Assembly: GCA_900068845.1 (NCBI GenBank) | Contig: CEFQ01000010.1 | Coordinates: 663,326 to 727,325 of the forward strand | Origin: Enterobacter ludwigii | GTDB taxonomy: Bacteria; Pseudomonadota; Gammaproteobacteria; Enterobacterales; Enterobacteriaceae | Length of the DNA stretch: 64,000 nt | Direction: 5' to 3' | Shown here: piece after piece, positions 57,456 to 64,000 of the stretch | How positions within the stretch are numbered: position 1 is the first letter of the stretch | Layout of the letters: every line of letters begins with the position of its first letter | Notes under the pieces: model-generated | What the model was told of the DNA's origin: nothing | Database searches by the model: none | What the model saw: only the letters and a program-made list of their open reading frames with translations | Program-made: the position numbers and the translations under genes

Positions 57456-60400
57456 TTAAACCCGGTTTTTCGCCAGCTCGCTGACAAATCCCTGCACCCA
57501 TTCCATACGAATTTTTCGGTCGGCCATTTCACGGGTAAATTTCAGACGGGTTGGACCATCCAGCTTCCACTGTTGGGGATCTTTCTGCAGCAGCCCAATC
57601 AACCAACCCGGATCGACCTGATTCTGCGGCGCAAACTCGAAGAAACCGCCTTTATCGCTGGCTTCAATCTTACGAATCCCCAACTCGCGCGCCACTAAGC
57701 GTAACCCGGCGATATCCAGCAGATTACGCGCAGCATCCGGCAGTTTACCGAAGCGGTCGATCATCTCGACCTTCAACTCCGCCAGATCCTGCGCATCCGC
57801 CGCGCTGGCTACGCGCTTGTAGAGCGACAAACGGGTGTTTACATCCGGAATAAAATCATCCGGTAGCAGGGCAGGCATACGCAATTCGATTTCGGTTTGA
57901 TTGCTGGTAAGATCTTCCAGCGACGGCTCGCGACCTGCTTTCAGCGCATCGACCGCGTTCTCCAGTAGCTCCATATACAATGTGAAGCCGATGGTTTCCA
58001 TCTGGCCGCTCTGATCTTCGCCGAGCAGTTCTCCGGCACCGCGAATCTCCAGATCGTGCGTCGCCAGTGCAAAACCGGCACCTAAATCTTCCAGCGAAGC
58101 GATCGCTTCCAGACGCTTCTGCGCATCGGTGGTCATGGCTTTTGGATGCGGCGTCAGCAGCCACGCATAGGCCTGATGGTGCGAACGTCCTACGCGGCCA
58201 CGCAGCTGATGCAGCTGGGCCAGACCAAAGTGGTCGGCGCGTTCGATGATAATGGTGTTGGCGCTGGGTACGTCGATACCGGTTTCGATGATGGTGGTAC
58301 ACACCAGCACGTTAAAGCGCTGATGGTGAAAATCATTCATCACCCGCTCCAAATCGCGCTCGCGCATCTGACCATGCCCAATGGCAATACGCGCTTCCGG
58401 TACCAGATCGGCCAGCCGCTGCGCCGCTTTCTCAATGTTCTCCACGTCATTATAGAGATAGTAAACCTGGCCGCCGCGCAGCACTTCACGCAGAATCGCT
58501 TCGCGCACCACCAGACTATCGTACTCACGCACAAAGGTTTTCACCGCCATGCGTCGTGCCGGTGGCGTGGCAATAATCGACAGATCGCGCATACCGCTCA
58601 TCGCCATATTCAGGGTACGCGGAATTGGCGTAGCGGTGAGCGTCAGGATATCCACATCGGCGCGCATCGCCTTGATACGCTCTTTGTGACGCACGCCAAA
58701 GCGATGCTCTTCATCCACGATCAGTAGGCCAAGATCGTGCCATTTCAGGTCGTTCGACAGCAGCTTATGCGTGCCGATCAGAATATCGACTTTGCCTTCG
58801 CGCGCCTGCTCCAGCACCTGAGTTTGTTCTTTAGCGGTACGGAAGCGCGACAGCATCTCAATGCGCACCGGCCAGTTAGCGAAACGATCGCGGAAGTTGT
58901 CGTAATGCTGCTGCGCCAGCAGCGTAGTCGGCACCAGCACCGCGACCTGTTTGGCGTTCTCAACCGCCAGGAAGGCGGCGCGCATTGCCACTTCGGTTTT
59001 ACCAAAGCCCACGTCACCGCACACCAGGCGATCCATCGCCAGCGGCTGACACATGTCGCTCAATACCGCATTGATCGCCTGACCTTGATCCGGCGTAGTT
59101 TCAAACGGGAAACCTTCACAGAACAACTGATACTGATCGCGATCGTGCTTAAAGGCGAAGCCGGTTTTGGCCGCGCGTTGGGCGTAGATATCCAGCAGCT
59201 CCGCCGCCACGTCGCGCACTTTCTCGGCCGCTTTTTGCCGCGCGCGTGACCAGGCATCACTGCCGAGTTTATGCAGCGGCGCATTCTCGTCCGCACCGCC
59301 GGCATAGCGGCTAATCAGATGCAGCGACGAAACCGGCACGTACAGCTTGGCGTCGCCAGCATAGGAGAGCATCAGGTATTCGGCGACGATGCCGCCAGCT
59401 TCAAGCGTGGTCAGACCAATATAACGCCCGACGCCGTGCTCAAGATGTACTACCGGCTGGCCGGGATGCAGCTCGGCAAGGTTGCGGATCAGCACATCGG
59501 GATTGATGGTGCGGCGATTATCCTGGCGCCGACGACTCACGCGCTCGCCGAGCAGATCGCTTTCGCAGATCAATGCCAGATGGCGTTGCGTATCGATAAA
59601 GCCACGCTCGCTGGCGCCAATCATCAAGCTGTGCGGCTGATCGGCGGCTTGATCAACGTGATCGATAGCGTGCAGACGCAATTTGATGCGCGTCAACAAT
59701 TCTTGCAGGCTTTCGCGGCGGCCTTCACTCTCTACCGAGAAAATCACCTGACCGCTGAATTGTTCGAGGAATTGACGCAGCAGATCGAGCGGCGCTTTGG
59801 CCTGCGCCTGCACCGTTAATTCCGGCAGCGGCTGATAACCCAGGTTGGTGTTCGCCGCTTTCTCCGGCAGCGTCTCGCTGCTGAGTTGCATACGCGGCCA
59901 GGCTTTTAGTTCGCTCAGCAGCGCATCGGGACGCAGCCACAGCGTGGCCGGCTCCAGCAAGGGACGCATCGGATCGATACGGCGATTCTCAAAGCGCGCG
60001 TTGGCATCAAGCCAGAAGCGCTCGGCGCTAGCCAGCAAATCGCCGCTGTTGAGCAGCAGCGTATTACCCGGCAGATAGCTGAACAGCGTCGGCAGTTCCT
60101 GCTCGAAGAACAGCGGCTGCCAATATTCGATCCCGGCGGGCAGTGTGCCTTTGCTCACCTGTTGATAGACGTGCTCCGGTTCACGACGCACATCAAAGGT
60201 TTCGCGCCAGCGGCTGCGGAACAGCTCGATGGCGGCCTTATCGGTCGGGAATTCATGTGCCGGCAGCAGGTTGATGGCATTGACCGCTTCCAGCGTGCGC
60301 TGGGTATCAACATCAAACAGACGCAGGCTATCAATTTCGTCATCAAAGAAGTCAATGCGATAGGGCTGATCGCTGCCCATTGGGAACAGATCGAGCAACG

Positions 60401-60899
60401 CGCCGCGCGTGGCGTATTCGCCGTGCTCCATCACCTGATCAACGTGGCGATAACCGGCCTGCTCCAGCTGATCGCGCAGCGCATCGCGCGACAGTTTTTG
60501 CCCTTGCTGCATCACCAGCGCATGGCCGTGCAGGAAGCTGTGCGGACAGACGCGCTGCATGAGCGTGTTGACCGGCATAATCAGCATGCCACGCGTTAAA
60601 TTGGGCAGTTGATACAGCGTAGAGAGGCGAGCGGAGATGATGTCCTGATGCGGCGAGAAGCTGTCGTAGGGCAGGGTTTCCCAGTCAGCGAGATGGGTGA
60701 CCGGCAGATCGGTGAACTGGCGTATCTCCTCCTGCAGGCGCAGGGCAGATTGCATATCCGGGGTAATCATCAACACCGGACCGCTGTGGCGTTCGGTGAT
60801 GCTGGCACACTCAAGCGCTTGCGCGGCGCCGACTAACTGGCCGAGCTGGCGATGGTCGCCGGCTTTGACTGGCAGGGTATAACGACTCTGTTCCGACAT
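57456..60899 (-). CDS. mfd: Transcription-repair coupling factor Mfd
   Basis: ATP-dependent translocase that removes stalled RNA polymerase and recruits UvrA to the template-strand lesion. The ATG at 60899 gives 1147 residues (E. coli 1148) with the family N-terminus ([14 protein letters not shown]). Domains in order: UvrB-like module (about 1-350), the RNA-polymerase-interacting domain around 480-550 ([14 protein letters not shown]), SF2 motor with Walker [10 protein letters not shown] and DEEHRFG, and the C-terminal UvrA-occluding domain. An in-frame extension to 60965 was rejected. Unlike E. coli, ycfJ is its direct neighbour: comR, bhsA and ldtC are missing. Confidence 0.97.
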   Translation of the reverse strand: MSEQSRYTLPVKAGDHRQLGQLVGAAQALECASITERHSGPVLMITPDMQSALRLQEEIRQFTDLPVTHLADWETLPYDSFSPHQDIISARLSTLYQLPNLTRGMLIMPVNTLMQRVCPHSFLHGHALVMQQGQKLSRDALRDQLEQAGYRHVDQVMEHGEYATRGALLDLFPMGSDQPYRIDFFDDEIDSLRLFDVDTQRTLEAVNAINLLPAHEFPTDKAAIELFRSRWRETFDVRREPEHVYQQVSKGTLPAGIEYWQPLFFEQELPTLFSYLPGNTLLLNSGDLLASAERFWLDANARFENRRIDPMRPLLEPATLWLRPDALLSELKAWPRMQLSSETLPEKAANTNLGYQPLPELTVQAQAKAPLDLLRQFLEQFSGQVIFSVESEGRRESLQELLTRIKLRLHAIDHVDQAADQPHSLMIGASERGFIDTQRHLALICESDLLGERVSRRRQDNRRTINPDVLIRNLAELHPGQPVVHLEHGVGRYIGLTTLEAGGIVAEYLMLSYAGDAKLYVPVSSLHLISRYAGGADENAPLHKLGSDAWSRARQKAAEKVRDVAAELLDIYAQRAAKTGFAFKHDRDQYQLFCEGFPFETTPDQGQAINAVLSDMCQPLAMDRLVCGDVGFGKTEVAMRAAFLAVENAKQVAVLVPTTLLAQQHYDNFRDRFANWPVRIEMLSRFRTAKEQTQVLEQAREGKVDILIGTHKLLSNDLKWHDLGLLIVDEEHRFGVRHKERIKAMRADVDILTLTATPIPRTLNMAMSGMRDLSIIATPPARRMAVKTFVREYDSLVVREAILREVLRGGQVYYLYNDVENIEKAAQRLADLVPEARIAIGHGQMRERDLERVMNDFHHQRFNVLVCTTIIETGIDVPSANTIIIERADHFGLAQLHQLRGRVGRSHHQAYAWLLTPHPKAMTTDAQKRLEAIASLEDLGAGFALATHDLEIRGAGELLGEDQSGQMETIGFTLYMELLENAVDALKAGREPSLEDLTSNQTEIELRMPALLPDDFIPDVNTRLSLYKRVASAADAQDLAELKVEMIDRFGKLPDAARNLLDIAGLRLVARELGIRKIEASDKGGFFEFAPQNQVDPGWLIGLLQKDPQQWKLDGPTRLKFTREMADRKIRMEWVQGFVSELAKNRV

Positions 60900-60985
60900 G
60901 GGATCTCGACATTCTCTCCTTGGATTACAGGGCGTCATCATTCCATAATCCGCCCTGAGGATCATCTGTCGTTTCGGAGTTTCTG

Positions 60986-61012
60986 CCTGGTCGCCATAAA
61001 TGACGCCCCTAC
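60986..61012 (-). repeat. GTAG-headed REP-like repeat copy 4
   Basis: Read on the minus strand: GTAGGGGCGTCATTTATGGC, then GACCAGG, the same order as copy 2 with two changes in the palindrome. Confidence 0.75.
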
Positions 61013-61023
61013 AAAAACGCGTC

Positions 61024-61048
61024 GGGTCGCCATTAATGGCGAAATGCC
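61024..61048 (+). repeat. REP-like repeat copy 5
   Basis: GGGTCGCCATTAATGGCG, then AAATGCC; the palindrome is intact and the head reads GTCG rather than GTAG. Confidence 0.65.
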
Positions 61049-61083
61049 TATAGCAAGCGCCGCATCAAATCACCGCACTTTCC

Positions 61084-61123
61084 GTAGCGGCGCGATTTAT
61101 CGCGCAATGAATTGCGCCGCTAC
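61084..61123. repeat. Head-to-head GTAG repeat pair (BIME-like)
   Basis: Two units in opposite orientation sharing four bases: GTAGCGGCGCGATTTATCGC (61084 onward) and, on the minus strand, GTAGCGGCGCAATTCATTGC (from 61123). Both begin with GTAG followed by a palindrome. They are a second subtype beside the GGTCGCCAT copies. Inverted pairs like this are the usual form of bacterial interspersed mosaic elements. Confidence 0.75.
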
Positions 61124-61168
61124 AATGTGTACGCTCGGCAATCGGGTTCTTCATCTCTTAACTGGCAT

Positions 61169-61191
61169 GCATTACGCCATTCATGGCGACC
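61169..61191 (-). repeat. REP-like repeat copy 6
   Basis: Read on the minus strand: GGTCGCCATGAATGGCG, then TAATGC; intact palindrome without the GTAG head. It lies just past the stop of the small gene at 61204-61413. Confidence 0.65.
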
Positions 61192-61203
61192 ACGAAACAT
61201 AAA

Positions 61204-61413
61204 TCACTTACTCGATTGCTGGGTGTAGTGCATCCGTGGACGATCAACATTGGCCCATGACAGCTCTTTCTCCAGATGGTAACTGTGATTGCCGTCGTCC
61301 CACTTCACGTAATAGCCGGTTGGCGCATCTCCCTGTTCAAAAACGTTGACAATCTCGCCTCTGATTTCACCCGATTTGTGTTTCACAATACTGTTTTTGG
61401 GGAACTTGAACAT
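61204..61413 (-). CDS. Small hypothetical protein
   Basis: I do not recognise the family. The 69-residue product is hydrophilic with a beta-rich look (NSIVKHKSGEIRGEIVNVFE, then GYYVKWDDGNHSYHLEKEL), suggesting a small SH3- or KOW-like barrel of the kind found in DUF2158-type proteins; that is a guess. There is no signal peptide or membrane segment. A strong GAGGAGT site lies 5 bases before the ATG, which supports real expression. It sits between mfd and lolC, where E. coli has ycfT. Confidence 0.7.
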   Translation of the reverse strand: MFKFPKNSIVKHKSGEIRGEIVNVFEQGDAPTGYYVKWDDGNHSYHLEKELSWANVDRPRMHYTQQSSK

Positions 61414-61642
61414 GGTGTACTCCTCGTCGCCATCGGTGTTTCAACAATAAGTCTACGCCAGCCCATGACCAATAAACGTACAAATAGCATCATTAATTTG
61501 TCGCAAATTTATGCATAACCTTGGGCTGATACGGTTTTTGACACAACTTTGCCGCTAACTCAGAGGGTTAGAGGTTTCATAAAGCAGGCACCTCCTTTAT
61601 CATCCCACTACTTATTTTCAGGCAGCTGCCAAGACGGATCTC

Positions 61643-62842
61643 ATGTATCAACCAGTCGCGTTATTCATCGGTTTGCGCTACATGCGTGGACGTGCCTCAG
61701 ACCGCTTTGGTCGCTTCGTCTCCTGGCTCTCTACTATCGGCATTACGCTCGGCGTATTGGCGCTGGTCACCGTGTTATCGGTGATGAACGGCTTCGAGCG
61801 CGAGCTGGAAGGGAATATCCTTGGCCTGATGCCGCAGGCGCTGGTCACCAGCGACAAGGGCAGCATTGACCCGAAAGCGTTGCCGGCGGAGGGCCTGAAA
61901 CTGCAAGGCGTCAAGCGCATGGCTCCGCTGACTACGGCGGATGTGGTATTGCAGAGCGCGCGTAACGTTTCGGTGGGCGTGATGCTTGGCATCAATCCTG
62001 ATGAAGCAGATCCGCTGACGCCGTTCCTCGTTAACACGCAGCAAAGCGTGCTGCAACCCGGCCAATATAACGTCATCCTCGGTGAACAACTCGCCGCGCA
62101 GCTCGGCGTAAAGCGCGGCGATCAGCTGCGTTTAATGGTGCCGTCGGTCAGTCAGTTCACGCCGGTGGGGCGCTTGCCGAGTCAGCGTATTTTCACCGTG
62201 GCCGGCACTTATGCGGCAAACAGCGAAGTCGATGGCTATCAGATTCTGGTCAACCAGCAAGATGCGTCACGCGTGATGCGATACCCGCTCGGCAATATCA
62301 CCGGCTGGCGTTTATGGCTGGATAAGCCGTTGAGCGTTGATGCGCTCAGCCAGCAAAAGCTGCCAGATGGCCTGACGTGGAAAGACTGGCGTGAGCGTAA
62401 AGGCGATCTGTTCCAGGCGGTGCGCATGGAGAAAAACATGATGGGCCTTCTGCTGAGCCTGATCATCGCGGTAGCGGCCTTTAATATCATTACCTCGCTT
62501 GGCCTGTTGATCATGGAAAAGCAGGGCGAAGTGGCGATTCTGCAAACGCTGGGATTAACCCGTCGTCAGATTGTCGCAGTATTTATGGTGCAGGGCGCCA
62601 GCGCCGGGATTATTGGCGCGCTGCTTGGCACTCTGCTGGGTGTGCTGCTCGCCAGCCAGCTCAATAATTTGATGCCGGTGATTGGCCTGTTCCTTGATGG
62701 CGCGGCGCTGCCGGTCGACATCAACGTGTTGCAGGTGATCACGATTGCGCTGGTCTCGATGGCCGTCGCGCTGCTGTCTACCCTTTATCCGTCGTGGCGC
62801 GCTGCTGCCGTCCAACCCGCTGAGGCTTTACGTTATGAGTAA
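61643..62842 (+). CDS. lolC: Lipoprotein-releasing permease subunit LolC
   Basis: Inner-membrane subunit of the LolCDE ABC transporter that releases outer-membrane lipoproteins to LolA; LolC carries the LolA-binding hook. The 399 residues equal E. coli LolC: a first helix after [21 protein letters not shown], a large periplasmic domain (about 45-265) and three C-terminal helices of the FtsX/MacB fold ([22 protein letters not shown]). Its end overlaps lolD by eight bases. Confidence 0.97.
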   Translation: MYQPVALFIGLRYMRGRASDRFGRFVSWLSTIGITLGVLALVTVLSVMNGFERELEGNILGLMPQALVTSDKGSIDPKALPAEGLKLQGVKRMAPLTTADVVLQSARNVSVGVMLGINPDEADPLTPFLVNTQQSVLQPGQYNVILGEQLAAQLGVKRGDQLRLMVPSVSQFTPVGRLPSQRIFTVAGTYAANSEVDGYQILVNQQDASRVMRYPLGNITGWRLWLDKPLSVDALSQQKLPDGLTWKDWRERKGDLFQAVRMEKNMMGLLLSLIIAVAAFNIITSLGLLIMEKQGEVAILQTLGLTRRQIVAVFMVQGASAGIIGALLGTLLGVLLASQLNNLMPVIGLFLDGAALPVDINVLQVITIALVSMAVALLSTLYPSWRAAAVQPAEALRYE

Positions 62843-63536
62843 TACTCCTTTGTTGCAGTGTCGTGACCTGTGCAAACGCTATCAGGAAGGCAGCGTGCAG
62901 ACCGATGTACTGCGCAATGTCGCTTTCAGCCTGCAGCCGGGTGAACTGACGGCGATTGTCGGCAGCTCCGGTTCAGGGAAAAGTACCTTGTTACACCTGC
63001 TGGGCGGTTTGGATGCGCCGACCTCGGGCGATGTGGTTTTTGATGGCAAATCGCTGAACGCCATGTCGTCAGCCGCCAAAGCAGAGCTGCGTAACCGCGA
63101 GCTGGGCTTTATCTATCAGTTCCACCATTTACTGCCAGACTTCAGCGCGCTGGAGAACGTCGCGATGCCGCTACTGATAGGCAAAATTGGCAAAGCGGAA
63201 GCGGAATCCCGCGCGCGTGAAATGCTGGCGGCGGTGGGGCTGGAAAAGCGTGCCGCGCATCGGCCTTCTGAGTTGTCGGGTGGGGAACGTCAGCGTGTGG
63301 CGATTGCCCGCGCGCTGGTAAATCGTCCGCGTCTGGTGATGGCCGATGAACCTACCGGTAACCTCGATGCCCGTAACGCCGACGCGATTTTTGAACTGCT
63401 GGGCGAGCTGAACGTCAAACAGGGCACCGCCTTCCTGGTGGTGACGCACGATCTGCAACTGGCGAAACGCCTAAGCCGTCAAATGGAGATGCGCGACGGT
63501 GAGCTGAGCGACCAACTGACGCTGGGAGTGATCTGA
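62835..63536 (+). CDS. lolD: Lipoprotein-releasing ATPase LolD
   Basis: ABC ATPase that powers LolCE. The ATG at 62835 gives 233 residues, the E. coli length; upstream in-frame codons lie inside lolC. Walker A is GSSGSGKST, the signature [15 protein letters not shown], Walker [13 protein letters not shown] and the H-loop VVTHD; the LolD-specific [21 protein letters not shown] follows the Q-loop. Its stop shares one base with the lolE ATG. Confidence 0.98.
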   Translation: MSNTPLLQCRDLCKRYQEGSVQTDVLRNVAFSLQPGELTAIVGSSGSGKSTLLHLLGGLDAPTSGDVVFDGKSLNAMSSAAKAELRNRELGFIYQFHHLLPDFSALENVAMPLLIGKIGKAEAESRAREMLAAVGLEKRAAHRPSELSGGERQRVAIARALVNRPRLVMADEPTGNLDARNADAIFELLGELNVKQGTAFLVVTHDLQLAKRLSRQMEMRDGELSDQLTLGVI

Positions 63537-64000
63537 TGGCTTCGTCATTATCTCTGCTGCTCGGGCTGCGTTTTAGCCGCGGACGGCGGCGTGGTGGCAT
63601 GGTCTCGCTGATCTCCATCATTTCCACCATTGGCATCGCGCTGGGCGTGGCGGTATTGATCATCGGCCTGAGCGCCATGAACGGCTTTGAACGTGAGCTC
63701 AATAACCGCATTCTGGCGGTGGTGCCACACGGTGAAATCGAACCGGTTAATCAGCCGTTCCGCCACTGGCAACCGATGATCGCCCCCATTGAACAGGTTT
63801 CCGGCATTGCCGCGGCTGCGCCGTACATCAACTTTACCGGGCTGATTGAGAGTGGCGCGAAGCTGCAAGCGCTACAGGTAAAAGGCGTCGATCCGCAGCA
63901 AGAATCGCGGCTTAGCGCCTTACCGAGCTTTGTCGCCGGTGATGCCTGGTCGCAGTTCGCGGCCGGCAAACAACAGATCATCCTTGGTGGCGGCATCGCC
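63536..64000 (+). CDS. lolE: Lipoprotein-releasing permease subunit LolE (3' end cut by window)
   Basis: Second membrane subunit of LolCDE, the main lipoprotein-binding one. Only the first 155 codons are in the window: the N-terminal [20 protein letters not shown], the first membrane helix ([29 protein letters not shown] after it) and the start of the periplasmic domain. The start overlaps the lolD stop (TGATG). Confidence 0.96.
   Translation, partial: MASSLSLLLGLRFSRGRRRGGMVSLISIISTIGIALGVAVLIIGLSAMNGFERELNNRILAVVPHGEIEPVNQPFRHWQPMIAPIEQVSGIAAAAPYINFTGLIESGAKLQALQVKGVDPQQESRLSALPSFVAGDAWSQFAAGKQQIILGGGIA

Noticed and set aside
1-64000. CRISPR arrays, tRNA or rRNA genes, prophage and complete insertion sequences
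   Set aside because: Nothing with the required repeat spacing, cloverleaf or transposase content was seen on reading both strands; a dedicated search was not possible here.

Overview
The window is a chromosomal stretch from an enterobacterium. Gene content and order follow the Escherichia coli 23-25 min region almost gene for gene (opgH, yceK, msyB, lpxL, trhO, yceI, yceJ, solA, bssS, dinI, pyrC, yceB, grxB, mdtH, rimJ, yceH, mviM, murJ, flgNMA, flgBCDEFGHIJKL, rne, rluC, maf, yceD-rpmF-plsX-fabHDG-acpP-fabF-pabC-mltG-tmk-holB-ycfH, ptsG, hinT-ycfL-lpoB-thiK-nagZ-ycfP, ndh, ycfJ, mfd, lolCDE). Protein divergence, a pectin-related transporter/hydrolase pair with a KdgR-like box, and the absence of several E. 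coli genes (mdtG, fhuE, comR-bhsA-ldtC, ycfT) suggest the plant-associated family Erwiniaceae, with a Pantoea-like organism the best guess. That assignment is inference.

Layout. 1-1.6 kb: 3' two thirds of the osmoregulated periplasmic glucan synthase gene. 1.7-4.2 kb: yceK, msyB, an A+T-rich accessory gap with a small Cys/His protein, then lpxL. 4.5-10.6 kb: trhO, yceI-yceJ, solA, bssS, an unrecognised coiled-coil gene, dinI with a LexA box, and pyrC with PurR box and start-switching leader. 10.7-17.4 kb: yceB, grxB, mdtH, then rimJ-yceH-mviM-murJ. 17.4-17.6 kb: an unexplained, highly structured non-coding element. 17.7-29.4 kb: the flg flagellar cluster with two clear sigma-28 promoters. 29.4-34.9 kb: rne, rluC and maf. 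35-45.5 kb: the fatty-acid synthesis cluster running on into folate, peptidoglycan, thymidylate and DNA polymerase genes. 45.5-50.1 kb: ptsG with CRP, Mlc and SgrS-type sites, then an inserted rhiT-rhiN-like pair. 50.4-56.6 kb: hinT to ycfJ. 56.6-61.2 kb: mfd bracketed by GTAG-headed REP-like repeats, with a roughly 600-bp imperfect palindromic non-coding block on its 3' side. 61.2-64 kb: a small hypothetical gene and lolC-lolD-lolE (lolE cut by the window end).

How the genes work together. The flg genes encode the rod, hook, L/P rings, hook-filament junction and export control. The yceD-to-ycfH run links ribosomal protein L32, phospholipid and fatty-acid initiation, acyl carrier protein and downstream housekeeping functions. 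ptsG imports glucose. The rhiT-like and rhiN-like genes would import and hydrolyse unsaturated rhamnogalacturonan disaccharide from pectin. lolCDE, lpoB, mltG, murJ, nagZ, lpxL and opgH all serve the cell envelope.

No tRNA, rRNA, CRISPR array, complete insertion sequence or prophage gene was seen. The parts not explained by known genes are the structured element at 17.4-17.6 kb, the palindromic block and REP copies around mfd, and three small unrecognised proteins.
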